Assembly: GCF_002563955.1 (NCBI RefSeq)
Contig: NZ_PDJE01000001.1
Span: 1,364,001-1,428,000, forward strand
Reading direction: 5' to 3'
Origin: Paramicrobacterium agarici
GTDB lineage: Bacteria > Actinomycetota > Actinomycetes > Actinomycetales > Microbacteriaceae
DNA: 64,000 nucleotides
The notes under the pieces are model-generated. The model saw nothing but the letters and a program-made list of their open reading frames with translations. It was not told the DNA's origin and made no database searches. A program made the translations under genes and the position numbers. The number at the start of each line of letters is the position of its first letter. Positions within the stretch are counted from its first letter, which is position 1. Positions 41,899-51,949 of the stretch are shown here, one piece after another.

Positions 41899-43242
41899 AT
41901 GTCGAAGCGAGATCGCGAGCCTCGCGCGGGCATTTTCTCGCGACCCCACGACGGAGAATCGCGGTCGGAGACAACGCGGCGACAGGTCATCTCCATCGGC
42001 GTCTTCGGCGTCGTCACAGCCGTCGCTGGACTTACCGGCATCGCTCCGGCGTGGGCAGACAAGTACCCGAGCTGGGACGACGTTAAGCGCGCAAAGAACA
42101 ATCAGGCTGCCAAGGCCGAAGAGGTCAAGAAGATCAAGAACCTCATCGCTTCACTGCAGCAGCGGGTCGCCGACACGAAAGCGGCAGAGGAAGAGGCGGG
42201 GCAGAAGCTTTACGACGCCGGTATCGCCCTCACAGAGGCGACGGCTCGCGCCGAGCAGCTGCAGCAGCAGGCGGATGAAAAAGAGGTGGAGGCTGACGCC
42301 GCGATAACCAAGGCGGGGCAGCTTGCCGCACAGCTCTACCGGTCGGGTGGAGACAACGCGAGCCTTGGCCTCATCTTTGATGCGACAGCATCCGGACCCG
42401 ATGACTTGCTCGCCGCGCTCGGCAGCATGACGAAGCTCGTAGAGCACAACCAGTCGGTATACCAGAGCGCCCTCACCGCAAAGAACACGGCGCAGTCGCT
42501 GAGCGACCAGGCCGTCGTCGCGCGCGACGAGCGGGATCGGCTGAAGCAGGAGGCCGAAGAAGCATACGAGGCAGCGCAGGCAGCAGCGGAGGCCGCTCGC
42601 AACGCTCTCGCCGAGCAGGAGTCCAAACAGGAGACCCTCAAAGCGCAGCTCGAAGCGCTGCAGGACAAGACTTCGAAGACCGTCGAGCAGTACAAGAAGG
42701 GCGTCGAAGAGCGCCGCAAGGCCGCAGAAGCTGCCCGCAAGGCACGCGAAGCAGCGGCGAGACGGGCTGCCGAAGAAGCCGCCAAGAACAACGGCGGCGG
42801 TGGCGGCGGTGGCGGTGGCGGTTCCACCGGCGGGGGAGGCGGCGGTGGCGGCTCCTCGAGCGGTTGGCGCTGGCCATGCAGCGGCGGCTACATCACCTCG
42901 CCATTCGGATGGCGCACGCACCCGATCTCTGGAACGAGAAAGTTCCACGAGGGTATCGACATCTCGGGGAGCTCCGGCGAGGCGATCTGGGCTGCGAAGG
43001 GCGGCACCATCGCCTACGCCGGATGGTACGGCGGATACGGCAACTATGTCCTCATCAACCACGGCGGCGGGCAGTACACCGGTTACGGCCACATGAGTTC
43101 GATCTACCGCTGGAGCGGATGGGTGAACGCGGGCACGGCCATCGGAGCGATGGGCAGCACGGGAAACTCGACCGGCACGCACCTTCACTTCGAGGTGCGC
43201 AACGGGCGTTGGAATCCCGTCAACCCCCTCAACTACGTATAA
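41899..43242 (+). CDS. Secreted M23 family cell-wall peptidase
   Basis: This 447-residue protein likely cuts or activates cutting of peptidoglycan outside the cell. A signal sequence with a twin arginine (TTRRQVISIG, then a hydrophobic run) ends near AWA-DK; Tat export is possible. Residues about 55-300 form long Ala/Glu/Lys-rich coiled coils, followed by a Gly/Ser linker of about 25 residues. The C-terminal LytM domain has SPFGWRTHPISG, FHEGIDISG, GYGHMSSIY and THLHFEVRNG, which supply the zinc ligands. The MtrA-like repeats upstream fit a cell-division or envelope role. The layout matches NlpD/EnvC-like coiled-coil M23 proteins. Confidence 0.9.
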   Translation: MSKRDREPRAGIFSRPHDGESRSETTRRQVISIGVFGVVTAVAGLTGIAPAWADKYPSWDDVKRAKNNQAAKAEEVKKIKNLIASLQQRVADTKAAEEEAGQKLYDAGIALTEATARAEQLQQQADEKEVEADAAITKAGQLAAQLYRSGGDNASLGLIFDATASGPDDLLAALGSMTKLVEHNQSVYQSALTAKNTAQSLSDQAVVARDERDRLKQEAEEAYEAAQAAAEAARNALAEQESKQETLKAQLEALQDKTSKTVEQYKKGVEERRKAAEAARKAREAAARRAAEEAAKNNGGGGGGGGGGSTGGGGGGGGSSSGWRWPCSGGYITSPFGWRTHPISGTRKFHEGIDISGSSGEAIWAAKGGTIAYAGWYGGYGNYVLINHGGGQYTGYGHMSSIYRWSGWVNAGTAIGAMGSTGNSTGTHLHFEVRNGRWNPVNPLNYV

Positions 43243-43250
43243 GCGAAACC

Positions 43251-43286
43251 GAAGCGGCCCCGCAGAATGAACTGCGGGGCCGCTTC
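43251..43286. terminator. Bidirectional hairpin between M23 peptidase and ppa
   Basis: GAAGCGGCCCCGCAG and CTGCGGGGCCGCTTC form a perfect 15-base stem with a six-base loop, between two convergent genes. The flanking T-run is short. Confidence 0.8.
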
Positions 43287-43307
43287 TGTGCTCAGGGCAG
43301 GGATGGG

Positions 43308-43802
43308 TCAGTGGCCGCCGTCCTCTGCGAGCTTGGCGATTCCCGCCTGAACAATCTGCTCGGCCTCGGCGACGTCGCCCCAGCCCTCGATCTTCACCCA
43401 CTTGTTCGGCTCGAGGTCCTTGTAGCGCGTGAAGAAGTGCTCGATCTCGGCACGCTGGTGCTCGGGCACATCGCTGATGTCCTGAATGTGCTGCCAGCGC
43501 GGGTCTTTGTACTGAACACAGACGACCTTGGCGTCGGACCCGGCCTCATCGCTCATGTTGAGCACGCCGACCGGACGCACCTTGATGCCCACACCGGGGA
43601 AAACCGGGTACTCGAGCAGAACAAGCGCGTCGACGGGGTCGCCGTCGAGGCCGAGGGTGTTCTCGAAGTAGCCGTAGTCCACCGGGTACACAAAATTCGT
43701 GAACAGCACACGGTCGAGATAGACGCGACCGGTCTCGTGGTCGACTTCGTACTTGTTGCGGCTGCCCTTGGGGATCTCTACGACGACGTCGTACTCGGCC
43801 AT
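43308..43802 (-). CDS. ppa: Inorganic pyrophosphatase
   Basis: The enzyme hydrolyses pyrophosphate to phosphate in the cytoplasm and pulls biosynthetic reactions forward. The 164-residue soluble family I protein begins [21 protein letters not shown]. The active-site block [20 protein letters not shown] has the conserved Asp residues, and [14 protein letters not shown] and [17 protein letters not shown] follow. The ATG at 43802 fits the usual N-terminus. The gene is divergent from tilS and ends at a shared hairpin. Confidence 0.97.
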   Translation of the reverse strand: MAEYDVVVEIPKGSRNKYEVDHETGRVYLDRVLFTNFVYPVDYGYFENTLGLDGDPVDALVLLEYPVFPGVGIKVRPVGVLNMSDEAGSDAKVVCVQYKDPRWQHIQDISDVPEHQRAEIEHFFTRYKDLEPNKWVKIEGWGDVAEAEQIVQAGIAKLAEDGGH

Positions 43803-43855
43803 GTGCTTTCTCCTTATGATCGTGATGATCGAAAAACCTGAACTAACGTTACTTG

Positions 43856-44890
43856 ATGCCCTCGACAACTTCCCATTCACCTGAGCCAGGACGCCCGCGG
43901 CTTGATTCCGCGACCGCTGCCGTGCGTCTTGGCGTACGCCAGAGCCTCAACGAATGCTCCGACGGCGCAGTTGTTCTGGTGTGTGTGAGCGGCGGCGCCG
44001 ACTCGATGGCACTCGCGGCGGCCACCGTCTTCGAGGCGAAGCCGCGCAGCATCCGCGTGCATTCGATCACCGTGGATCACGGCTTGCAGCGAGGGTCGGA
44101 TGCTGTCGCGCAACGTACGGCGAACGCTCTCAAAAGGTGGGGGATCGAGGCGCACCTCGAGCGCGTCCAGGTGGTGGATGCCGGTGGGCCGGAGGCCGCG
44201 GCACGGCAGGCGCGCTATCGAGCAATCGACGCGACGGCACAGCGCGTCGGGGCAGAGCTCGTGCTGCTCGGGCACACCCTCGACGACCAGGCCGAGACCG
44301 TGCTTCTCGGGCTCGCGCGCGGATCGGGTGCCGGAAGCCTGAAGGCGATGGCCCCGCTGAACGGCCGATATGCGCGACCGCTCCTTGGCGTTCGGCGACA
44401 GCAGACGCGCGACTCGTGCGCCGCTCGCGGGATCGACGTCTGGGACGATCCGCAGAACGACGACGGGTCCTTTGCACGAGTGCGCGTTCGCAACCTCGTG
44501 CTGCCCGTTCTCGAAGAGCAGCTGGGACCGGGCATCGCCGAGGCACTCGCGCGCACCGCCGAGCAGGCGCGCGAAGACGACGACGCGTTCGAGCAGATGA
44601 TCGAGGAGTTCATCGAAGAGGTGTGTGAGCCGGCCGAGGCCGGGATCGCCGTCGAGGTGAGTGCGCTCGCCCACAACCCGGCGGCGCTGCGCAACCGGCT
44701 CATCCGCTACGTCGCTGCCGCCGAGTTCGGTGTGTCGCTCTCACGCACACACACGCTCGCAATCGCCGCGCTCGTCACTGAGTGGCGCGGTCAGGGACCG
44801 ATTCACGTTCCCGGCATTGTCGTGTCGCGTTCCGACGGGCGTCTGGTGTTCACAGCGGCCGAAAAGGCGCACTCCCGATCAGGCACGTAG
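43856..44890 (+). CDS. tilS: tRNA(Ile)-lysidine synthetase
   Basis: TilS changes the wobble cytidine of the AUA-reading tRNA-Ile to lysidine, an essential step. The 344-residue protein has the PP-loop [15 protein letters not shown] near residue 43, [32 protein letters not shown] and [13 protein letters not shown], then an [15 protein letters not shown] region. It is shorter than enterobacterial TilS, as usual in actinobacteria. The ATG at 43856 follows TTG 43853. It is first in the tilS-hpt-ftsH group. Confidence 0.95.
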   Translation: MPSTTSHSPEPGRPRLDSATAAVRLGVRQSLNECSDGAVVLVCVSGGADSMALAAATVFEAKPRSIRVHSITVDHGLQRGSDAVAQRTANALKRWGIEAHLERVQVVDAGGPEAAARQARYRAIDATAQRVGAELVLLGHTLDDQAETVLLGLARGSGAGSLKAMAPLNGRYARPLLGVRRQQTRDSCAARGIDVWDDPQNDDGSFARVRVRNLVLPVLEEQLGPGIAEALARTAEQAREDDDAFEQMIEEFIEEVCEPAEAGIAVEVSALAHNPAALRNRLIRYVAAAEFGVSLSRTHTLAIAALVTEWRGQGPIHVPGIVVSRSDGRLVFTAAEKAHSRSGT

Positions 44891-44899
44891 ACTCGATCC

Positions 44900-45457
44900 A
44901 TGCACGCGAGTGAAATTGAGAGCGACCTCACGAAGGTTCTCGTCACGGAAGAGCAGATCGACGCGAAACTCGAAGAACTCGGGCGCACCATCGACACCGA
45001 CTACGCGGGAAAAGACCTCCTGCTCGTCGGTGTTCTGAAGGGCGCCGTCATGGTCATGGCCGATCTCTCCCGCCACCTCGGACACAACGTTGAGATGGAC
45101 TGGATGGCGGTCTCGAGCTACGGGGCCAGCACGAAATCGAGCGGCGTCGTTCAGATCCGCAAGGATCTCGACACCGACATCGCCGGCCGCCACGTACTCA
45201 TCGTCGAGGACATCATCGACTCGGGGCTGACGCTCTCGTGGCTCCTCGACAACTTCGCGTCGCGCGGTGCGGCATCCGTCGAAGTGTGCGCTCTGCTGCG
45301 CAAGCCGGATGCTGCGAAAGTGACGATCGACTGCAAGTACGTCGGCTTTGACATCCCGAGCGATTTCGTCGTCGGATACGGTCTCGATTTCGCCGAGCGC
45401 TACCGCAATCTTCGTGACGTCGCCGTTCTCGCTCCGCACATCTACTCGGAGGAGTGA
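44900..45457 (+). CDS. hpt: Hypoxanthine phosphoribosyltransferase
   Basis: The enzyme salvages hypoxanthine and guanine with PRPP to give IMP and GMP. The 185-residue protein has the PRPP-binding VLIVEDIIDSGLTLSWLL near residues 95-112, GVLKGAVMVMADLSRHL and SSYGASTKSSG, and the GYGLDFAERYRNL end typical of the family. It starts nine bases after tilS and precedes ftsH, an order kept in many bacteria. Confidence 0.96.
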   Translation: MHASEIESDLTKVLVTEEQIDAKLEELGRTIDTDYAGKDLLLVGVLKGAVMVMADLSRHLGHNVEMDWMAVSSYGASTKSSGVVQIRKDLDTDIAGRHVLIVEDIIDSGLTLSWLLDNFASRGAASVEVCALLRKPDAAKVTIDCKYVGFDIPSDFVVGYGLDFAERYRNLRDVAVLAPHIYSEE

Positions 45458-45468
45458 TGCCGGTGTAC

Positions 45469-45490
45469 GCCCTCGGGGAACACCGAGGGC
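45469..45490 (+). terminator. Stem-loop after hpt, possible weak terminator
   Basis: GCCCTCGG and CCGAGGGC form an eight-base stem with a six-base loop, 12 bases after the hpt stop. No T-run follows, so termination would be weak or factor-dependent. Confidence 0.4.
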
Positions 45491-45583
45491 GCGCACAGCA
45501 GGCACACGTTACGCTAATGCCACGGGGCTGGTCTGCCCCGTCGATCTCACCGGAAAGGTGCTGAGCCTCCCGCTCCAATTCCC

Positions 45584-47620
45584 ATGAACCTGAAGCGCAT
45601 CTTTAAAGGCCCCATTCCCTACATCCTCATCGCTATTCTGGCGTTCTGGATCGGGTCGAGCCTGCTGAACATCGGCGGATACAAAGAGATCTCGACGCAA
45701 CAGGGGCTCGAGCTGCTGAAGGGCGACACCGTCACCCAGGCCGTGATCACGCAGGGCGACAACCGCGTCGACCTCACGCTGAGCAAGGCTGCGGGCGACA
45801 GCGGCAAGATGGTGCAGTTCTACTTCATCGACGCGCGCGCCGACGCCGTCGTCGATGCGGTGGATGCCGCGTCGCCGAAGGACGGATTCAACGATGAGGT
45901 CCCTCAGGGCAACTGGTGGCTGTCCATGGCCAGCATCCTGCTTCCCTTGCTTCTCATCGGGCTGTTCTTCTGGTTCATGCTCTCGAGCATGCAGGGCGGC
46001 GGCGGAAAGGTCATGCAGTTCGGCAAGTCCAAAGCCAAGCTCGTCTCAAAGGAATCGCCGAAGGTGACGTTCGCCGACGTTGCCGGTGCCGAAGAGGCGA
46101 TCGAAGAGCTGCACGAGATCAAGGACTTCTTGAAGGATCCGGCGAAGTTCCAGGCCGTCGGGGCGCGCATCCCCAAGGGCGTGCTGTTGTATGGTCCCCC
46201 CGGAACCGGTAAAACCCTGCTCGCACGCGCCGTCGCGGGTGAGGCGGGAGTTCCGTTCTACTCGATCTCGGGCTCCGACTTCGTCGAGATGTTCGTGGGT
46301 GTCGGTGCAAGTCGTGTGCGCGATCTGTTCCAGCAGGCCAAGGAGAACTCGCCGGCGATTATCTTCGTCGATGAGATCGACGCCGTCGGACGTCACCGCG
46401 GCGCCGGCATGGGCGGCGGACACGACGAGCGCGAGCAGACGCTCAACCAGCTGCTCGTCGAGATGGACGGATTCGACCCCAAGACGAACGTAATCTTGAT
46501 CGCGGCCACGAACCGCCCCGACATTCTCGACCCGGCTCTGCTGCGCCCCGGGCGCTTCGATCGGCAGATCGGCGTTGATGCTCCGGACATGCAGGGTCGC
46601 CTGCAGATTCTCGAGGTGCATGGCCGAGGCAAGCCGCTTGCTGAAGGCGTCGACCTTGAGGTCGTCGCGCGCAAGACCCCTGGCTTCACGGGCGCTGACC
46701 TCGCCAACGTGCTCAACGAGGCAGCGCTGCTCACCGCGCGCTCGAACGCGCAGCTGATCGACAACCGCGCGCTCGACGAGGCGATCGATCGCGTGATCGC
46801 CGGACCGCAACGCCGTACCCGCGTGATGAACGAGAAGGAGAAGCTCATCACGGCGTACCACGAGGGCGGCCACGCGCTCGCTGCTGCGGCGATGAACCAC
46901 ACGGACCCGGTGACGAAGATCACGATCCTTCCGCGCGGTCGTGCGCTCGGCTACACCATGGTGCTCCCGCTCGAAGACAAGTACTCGGTCACGCGCAATG
47001 AGTTGCTCGATCAACTCACGTACGCCATGGGCGGCCGTGTCGCCGAGGAGATCGTGTTCCATGACCCGACCACGGGAGCCTCGAACGATATCGAGAAGGC
47101 AACCGGAATTGCACGCAAGATGGTCACCGAATACGGCATGACCACCGACGTCGGACCGGTCAAGCTCGGACAGGCGTCGGGTGAGATGTTCCTCGGGCAC
47201 GACATGGGCCACCAGCGCGACTACTCGGAAGAGCTGGCCGAGCAGGTCGACAAGCAGGTGCGCGAGCTCATCGAGCAGGCACACAACGAAGCGTGGAAGG
47301 TCATCAACGACAACCGCGACGTTCTCGACACGCTGGCCCGTGAGCTTCTCGAGAAGGAGACGCTCGACCACAACCAGCTGGCCGACATCTTCGCTCCCGT
47401 TCGCAAGCTCGCCGAGCGGCCCGTCTGGCTCTCGAGCGAGGGCCGGCCCGTGAGCGATCTGCCTCCCGTTGAGATTCCGGCGTCTGCGCCGATCGAGCCG
47501 GACGTGACCGACGGCAACGTGACGTCGCAGGACTCGGGACCCGTTTCCGACACCGACGATTCCGAGTCCGACCCCGACGAGGCGGATGCTGGCAGAGGTT
47601 CGAGCGCGTCGAACGCGTAG
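45584..47620 (+). CDS. ftsH: ATP-dependent zinc metalloprotease
   Basis: FtsH is a membrane-bound AAA protease that removes damaged or regulatory proteins. The 678-residue protein has two hydrophobic segments (about 11-30 and 110-135), the AAA domain with [17 protein letters not shown], the second-region [13 protein letters not shown], and the protease site HEGGH with the downstream zinc ligand in [12 protein letters not shown]. The tail of about 60 residues is acidic and low-complexity, as in other actinobacteria. folE follows after three bases. Confidence 0.98.
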   Translation: MNLKRIFKGPIPYILIAILAFWIGSSLLNIGGYKEISTQQGLELLKGDTVTQAVITQGDNRVDLTLSKAAGDSGKMVQFYFIDARADAVVDAVDAASPKDGFNDEVPQGNWWLSMASILLPLLLIGLFFWFMLSSMQGGGGKVMQFGKSKAKLVSKESPKVTFADVAGAEEAIEELHEIKDFLKDPAKFQAVGARIPKGVLLYGPPGTGKTLLARAVAGEAGVPFYSISGSDFVEMFVGVGASRVRDLFQQAKENSPAIIFVDEIDAVGRHRGAGMGGGHDEREQTLNQLLVEMDGFDPKTNVILIAATNRPDILDPALLRPGRFDRQIGVDAPDMQGRLQILEVHGRGKPLAEGVDLEVVARKTPGFTGADLANVLNEAALLTARSNAQLIDNRALDEAIDRVIAGPQRRTRVMNEKEKLITAYHEGGHALAAAAMNHTDPVTKITILPRGRALGYTMVLPLEDKYSVTRNELLDQLTYAMGGRVAEEIVFHDPTTGASNDIEKATGIARKMVTEYGMTTDVGPVKLGQASGEMFLGHDMGHQRDYSEELAEQVDKQVRELIEQAHNEAWKVINDNRDVLDTLARELLEKETLDHNQLADIFAPVRKLAERPVWLSSEGRPVSDLPPVEIPASAPIEPDVTDGNVTSQDSGPVSDTDDSESDPDEADAGRGSSASNA

Positions 47621-47623
47621 ATC

Positions 47624-48205
47624 ATGTCGGGCGTTGATCGGGAGCGCATCGAAGCGGCGACGCGTGAGCTGCTCGTCGCGATCGGCGAGAGCGTCGACCG
47701 CGCGGGCCTTGAGAACACGCCGCAGCGCGTCGCCGAAGCTTATGCCGAGTTCTTCCACGGCGTCGGCGAAGACCCGCTCGAGCTGCTCGGCGAAGGCATC
47801 CCTCTCGACGAGGGAGACTCAGGCGAGATCGTGATGGTGCGCGACATCGCGCTCCGGTCGATGTGCGAGCATCACCTTCTGCCGTTCCTCGGCACGGCGC
47901 ACGTTGCCTACGCTCCCCACGAGCGAGTCGTCGGCCTCGGCCGCATCCCTCGAGTCGTCGACGTCCTGGCGGCGCGCCCCCAAGTGCAGGAACGCCTCGG
48001 TGAGCAGATCGCCGACGCGATCAGCACGGGGCTCGACGCCGCAGGCGTGCTCGTGATCATCGACGCGGCGCACTCCTGCGTCACCGCGCGAGGCACACAG
48101 CAAGCGCGATCGACGACCGTGACGCTGGCCAGCAGAGGAACGTTCTCCGATCCGATCCAGCGGGCGGAGGTCGTCGCCCTCATCTCGCGGGGAGACGCGT
48201 CATGA
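47624..48205 (+). CDS. folE: GTP cyclohydrolase I
   Basis: FolE converts GTP to dihydroneopterin triphosphate, the first step of folate synthesis. The 193-residue protein has SMCEHHLLPFLGTAHVAY with the zinc ligands Cys and His, VVGLGRIPRVVDVLA and the HSCVTARGTQQARSTTVT end, where the third zinc ligand is the cysteine of HSC. It overlaps folP by ATGA, so the two are translated together. Confidence 0.97.
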   Translation: MSGVDRERIEAATRELLVAIGESVDRAGLENTPQRVAEAYAEFFHGVGEDPLELLGEGIPLDEGDSGEIVMVRDIALRSMCEHHLLPFLGTAHVAYAPHERVVGLGRIPRVVDVLAARPQVQERLGEQIADAISTGLDAAGVLVIIDAAHSCVTARGTQQARSTTVTLASRGTFSDPIQRAEVVALISRGDAS

Positions 48206-49011
48206 CGCTCATCATGGGCGTCGTCAACGTGACGCCGGATTCGTTCAGCGACGGTGGCCGCTTCTTCAGCCACGACGACGCGATCGAGCACGCGCTCACG
48301 CTGAAGAGTGCCGGTGCCGATCTCATCGACGTCGGTGGCGAATCCACGCGCCCCGGCGCCGAACTCGTCGACCCAGTCGAGGAGCAGAGGCGCGTGATCC
48401 CGGTGATTTCGGCACTCGCCGACGAGGGTATTCGCGTGAGCGTCGACACTATGCACGCGTCGACAGCGGCGGCGGCCGTCGAGGCGGGAGCGCAGATCAT
48501 CAACGACGTGTCCGGTGGTCTGGTCGACGACGACATGCCGCGTGTCGCCGCAGAGAGTGGCCGGGACTTCGTGGCGATGCACTGGCGCGGCTACCTCACA
48601 GACCCGCACGAGCGCGTTCACTACGATGACGTGCTCGCTGACGTGCACCGCGAACTCGGGCAGCGGATCGACGCGCTGACGACCGCGGGGGTCGATGCCG
48701 AGCGCCTCATCGTCGATCCCGGTCTGGGATTCTCGAAGAACCCCGAGCACAACTGGGCGATTCTCGCTCACCTCGAGCGGTTCGGCACCCTGTCGGACCG
48801 CATGCTCATCGGCGCCAGCCGCAAGCGGTTTCTCTCGACCGTCTCGCCGGTGGGCGCCCAGCCTGCGGAGCGTGACCCCGCGACCGCCGCCATCAGCATG
48901 CTCTGTGCTCAGGCGCGCATCTGGGCCGTTCGCGTGCACAATGTGTCGGGAACCAGGACGGCGCTGAATGTTCTCGACGCCGTCGATGCGCAGCGCGATG
49001 ACCACCCATGA
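48202..49011 (+). CDS. folP: Dihydropteroate synthase
   Basis: FolP joins a dihydropterin pyrophosphate to p-aminobenzoate; it is the sulfonamide target. The 269-residue TIM barrel has IMGVVNVTPDSFSDGGRF at the start, DVGGESTRPGA with the pterin loop, IINDVSGG, VDPGLGFSKNPEHN and ASRKRFLS. The start overlaps folE. The remaining folate genes folB and folK are 2 kb downstream, split off by the biotin transporter genes. Confidence 0.97.
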   Translation: MTLIMGVVNVTPDSFSDGGRFFSHDDAIEHALTLKSAGADLIDVGGESTRPGAELVDPVEEQRRVIPVISALADEGIRVSVDTMHASTAAAAVEAGAQIINDVSGGLVDDDMPRVAAESGRDFVAMHWRGYLTDPHERVHYDDVLADVHRELGQRIDALTTAGVDAERLIVDPGLGFSKNPEHNWAILAHLERFGTLSDRMLIGASRKRFLSTVSPVGAQPAERDPATAAISMLCAQARIWAVRVHNVSGTRTALNVLDAVDAQRDDHP

Positions 49012-49117
49012 TCCGCGCGCTCCCGCTGTCGTTGGCGATGTGAGACAACAACCTGCCCGAATCCATGTGCGATATTTCACAATGACAGTGACACGTAGCC
49101 TGAGACGCTAGGTAATC

Positions 49118-49711
49118 GTGAAGACAACACTCAACGACATCACGCGCATCGCGACCTTCGCGGCGATCATCGCCGTGCTCGGCATCCCGGGAGCCGTCAA
49201 CCCGTTCGGCATGGCGGTGCCCATCACGCTGCAAACGCTCGGCGTCATGCTCGCGGGAGCGATCCTCGGGTGGTGGCGCGGCGCAGCATCCGTCATTGTT
49301 CTTCTCGTGCTCACCGCAGCAGGTCTTCCGCTGCTCTCCGGCGGCCGAGGCGGCATCGGCGTCTTCTTCGCGCCATCGTCGGGCTACCTGGTCGGCTGGG
49401 TGCTGGGCGCCGCCGTTGTGGGGGCCATCGTGCACATCGGCGCGACGCGTCCGGTCTGGTGGCGGGTCACACTCGGCGTGGTCGTCGGCGGCATGCTCGC
49501 GATCTACGCGGTCGGCATCCCGGTCATGGCGGCAACGCTCGGCCTGTCGCTCGGCGAGGCCGCCCTCGCGAACCTCGCCTTCGTTCCCGGCGACGCCATC
49601 AAGGCAGGACTCACCGTCGCTTTGACGATGGCCGTCTGGAAGGCCTACCCGCGGGCGTTCGCGATGCCACGGCGTGCTGCCGTTGAGGCGACGCCCGTCG
49701 CGGTTCGATAA
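49118..49711 (+). CDS. bioY: Biotin transporter substrate-binding subunit
   Basis: BioY is the membrane S-component that binds biotin for an ECF transporter. The 197-residue protein has about six hydrophobic segments, VPITLQTLGVMLAGAILG near residue 29, a GGRGGIGVFFAPSSGYLVGW block and FVPGDAIKAGLTVALT, all hallmarks of BioY. It starts with GTG. The ATPase and T-component genes follow at once, so this is a complete bioYMN set. I see no clear BioQ or BirA site in the 106-base gap upstream. Confidence 0.95.
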   Translation: MKTTLNDITRIATFAAIIAVLGIPGAVNPFGMAVPITLQTLGVMLAGAILGWWRGAASVIVLLVLTAAGLPLLSGGRGGIGVFFAPSSGYLVGWVLGAAVVGAIVHIGATRPVWWRVTLGVVVGGMLAIYAVGIPVMAATLGLSLGEAALANLAFVPGDAIKAGLTVALTMAVWKAYPRAFAMPRRAAVEATPVAVR

Positions 49712-49715
49712 GCGG

Positions 49716-50435
49716 ATGCTGCCAGAGCACGCCGACAGCGAGATCGCGCTCTCGCACGTCACCGTGCGGCACCCCACGGCATCGGGCGAGGTGACCGCAC
49801 TCCACGATGTGTCGCTCATGACCCGGGCGCACAACATCGCTGTGATCGGGCTCAACGGGTCGGGCAAGTCGACGTTCGCGCGGCTGCTCAACGGGCTTCG
49901 CACGCCGACGAACGGCGTTGCGACGGTCGCGGGGCTCGACACGGTGAAAGAGGCGCGTGCCGTGCGCAAGCACGTTGGATTCGTGTTCACGAACCCGGAC
50001 GCGCAGATCGTCATGCCAACGGTCGCCGAAGACCTCGCGTTCTCGCTACGAGGGCGCGGACTGAGCAAGGGCCAGATCGCCGAGCGAGTCACGGCTGTGC
50101 TTGCCGAGAACGGTCTCGCCGCGCACGCGGATCTGCCCGCCCACGACCTGTCGGGCGGGCAGAAGCAGATGCTCGCGATTCAAGCCGTGCTCGTCGCCGA
50201 GCCGTCCATGATCGTCGCCGATGAGCCGACGACGCTGCTCGACGCGCGCAATGCGCGGCGCATTGCGGACCTGCTGCTGAATCTGCCGCAGCAGTGCGTG
50301 ATCGTGACGCACGATCTTGAACTCGCGGCGCGCTGCGACGACGCACTGCTGTTCGACGAGGCTCGATTGGTGGCGCATGGGGTACCGAGCGCCGTGATCG
50401 AGCGCTACCTGAGTGAGATCGTGGCTCGACCGTGA
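49716..50435 (+). CDS. bioM: Biotin ECF transporter ATPase
   Basis: This 239-residue A-component supplies energy for biotin uptake. It has Walker A IGLNGSGKSTFARLLNG, the Q-loop region FVFTNPDAQIV, signature LSGGQKQMLAIQAV, Walker B MIVADEPTTLLD and the VTHDLE His. ECF ATPases carry exactly this FTNPDxQ pattern. The ATG at 49716 lies four bases after bioY; the frame also opens at 49674 inside bioY. bioN overlaps by GTGA. Confidence 0.94.
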   Translation: MLPEHADSEIALSHVTVRHPTASGEVTALHDVSLMTRAHNIAVIGLNGSGKSTFARLLNGLRTPTNGVATVAGLDTVKEARAVRKHVGFVFTNPDAQIVMPTVAEDLAFSLRGRGLSKGQIAERVTAVLAENGLAAHADLPAHDLSGGQKQMLAIQAVLVAEPSMIVADEPTTLLDARNARRIADLLLNLPQQCVIVTHDLELAARCDDALLFDEARLVAHGVPSAVIERYLSEIVARP

Positions 50436-51034
50436 CGATGCTCGGGCAGTACCGCGCGCGCGACAGCATCCTGCACCGGCTTCCCGCCGGCGCGAAGCTC
50501 GTCGGGCTCATTGTCGTGGTGCTCATCGTCGCCGTTCCACCGCCGTCGCTGTGGAACCTCGGCGGCGGGGCCGCTCTCGTTGTCGCGTGCTTTGTGGGTG
50601 CCCGGCTCGGGCTCGGCGAGCTGTGGCGTCAGATTCTGGGCATCCGCTGGCTTATCGTCGTGATCGTCGCGGTCCCGATGCTCTTTCTTCCGATCCCGAC
50701 AGTGCTGGCCACCGCAGCGCGAGTCGTGATCGTGCTGCTGCTTGCCGCGGGCGTGACCCTCACGACCCGCACAACGGAGATCCTCGACGCCGTGCAGCGG
50801 GCACTTCAGCCGCTGCGCCGCTTCGGTGTCAACCCCGATCGCATCGGGCTCATGCTCGCGCTGACGATTCGCACCGTCCCCGTCATCGCGGGCCTGGCCG
50901 GCGAACTCCGAGACGCGCAGCGCGCACGTGCGGGCCGGCTGAGCGTTCGAGCGTTCGTCGTGCCGCTTCTTGTGCAGTCCCTTCGGCACGCCGATGACAC
51001 GGCAGACGCACTCGCCGCCCGCGGGGTCGAGTGA
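50432..51034 (+). CDS. bioN: Biotin ECF transporter T-component
   Basis: The 200-residue membrane protein links the ATPases to BioY. It has about five hydrophobic segments and the coupling motifs of EcfT proteins at its end, with DAQRARAGRLS and DALAARGVE giving the two Ala-Arg-Gly-type helices. SILHRLPAGAKLVGLIVVVL is a typical start. The GTG overlaps the bioM stop. It completes bioYMN. Confidence 0.93.
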   Translation: MTMLGQYRARDSILHRLPAGAKLVGLIVVVLIVAVPPPSLWNLGGGAALVVACFVGARLGLGELWRQILGIRWLIVVIVAVPMLFLPIPTVLATAARVVIVLLLAAGVTLTTRTTEILDAVQRALQPLRRFGVNPDRIGLMLALTIRTVPVIAGLAGELRDAQRARAGRLSVRAFVVPLLVQSLRHADDTADALAARGVE

Positions 51035-51062
51035 CAGCATCCGGCGTGGCAGAGTGGTAGTC

Positions 51063-51443
51063 GTGAATGACAGCGAATTTGACGCGATCACGGTGACCGG
51101 AATTCGCGTGCACGCCCACCACGGTGTCTTCGATGACGAGCGTGAGAACGGGCAGGAGTTCGTCGTCGACATCACCGTCTTCACCGACGTGAGCACCGCT
51201 GGCGAGAACGATGACCTTGCGCACACCGTGCACTATGGCGAGCTCGCTGAGGCGGTCGCTGAGGCAGTGTCGACCTCGCCCGTCGACCTCATCGAGACCG
51301 TTGCAGAGCGCGTCGCACGCACGGCACTGCGCTTTGCTCGTGTGCAGAAGACGCGGGTGACGCTGCACAAGCCGCACGCGCCGATCTCAGTGCCATTCGA
51401 TGACGTCTCGGTGACGATCACGCGGCCGGAGCCAGGCGCATGA
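51063..51443 (+). CDS. folB: Dihydroneopterin aldolase
   Basis: FolB cleaves dihydroneopterin in folate synthesis. The 126-residue protein has ITVTGIRVHAHHGVFDDERE with the family His-His-Gly-Val segment, ENGQEFVVDITVF and the HTVHYGELAEAV part, then LIETVAERVA and VTLHKPHAPI. The GTG at 51063 gives the normal length; the longer frame from 50970 lies in bioN. It overlaps folK by ATGA. Confidence 0.94.
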   Translation: MNDSEFDAITVTGIRVHAHHGVFDDERENGQEFVVDITVFTDVSTAGENDDLAHTVHYGELAEAVAEAVSTSPVDLIETVAERVARTALRFARVQKTRVTLHKPHAPISVPFDDVSVTITRPEPGA

Positions 51444-51949
51444 TCGTGCGCGACCCGACCCGGCCGCTGCGCTCGACGAACGTCGTACTTGCCCTCGGCG
51501 CGAATCTGGGGGACCGTCGCGCGACTCTCGAAGCCGCCGTCGACGATCTGCGAGTCACTCCCGGCGTCATTGTGGATGCTGTCTCGACGCTGATCGAATC
51601 GGTGGCCGTGACGCTCGACGGTGCCGACGAATCCGCGCCCGCGTACCTCAACGGCGTCGTCCTCGCGCGAACCGTGCTCGGGCCGCGTGAGCTTCTCGCC
51701 GCGACCAGCCGCATCGAGGACGCCCACGGGCGCATTCGCGCAGAGCGCTGGGGCAGCAGGACGCTCGACATCGACATCATCACGTTCGGAGAGCTGCGCC
51801 AGAGCGACCCGCAGCTGACGCTTCCGCATCCGCGTGCCGCCGAACGGCCCTTCGTTCTCGATCCGTGGCTTGAGCTCGACCCCGACGCGGTGCTTCCCGG
51901 CCTCGGCAGCGTCGCCGCGCTGCGACGCGAGCGAGCGAGCGACGAATGA
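51440..51949 (+). CDS. folK: HPPK, 6-hydroxymethyl-dihydropterin pyrophosphokinase
   Basis: FolK transfers pyrophosphate from ATP to hydroxymethyl-dihydropterin, just before FolP acts. The 169-residue protein has VVLALGANLGDRRATLEAAV, AYLNGVVLARTVLGPRELL, then RWGSRTLDIDIITFGE with the Mg-binding Asp pair and LPHPRAAERPFVLDPW, all family motifs. It overlaps folB and the DUF3180 gene by four bases each. Confidence 0.96.
   Translation: MIVRDPTRPLRSTNVVLALGANLGDRRATLEAAVDDLRVTPGVIVDAVSTLIESVAVTLDGADESAPAYLNGVVLARTVLGPRELLAATSRIEDAHGRIRAERWGSRTLDIDIITFGELRQSDPQLTLPHPRAAERPFVLDPWLELDPDAVLPGLGSVAALRRERASDE

Noticed and set aside
42793..42867. GGC-rich repeat as a possible CRISPR or satellite
   Set aside because: It encodes the Gly/Ser linker of the M23 peptidase and has no spacers.
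46046..47758. A 570-codon open frame on the minus strand across ftsH
   Set aside because: It is a shadow of a GC-rich gene with strong codon bias. FtsH on the plus strand is certain.
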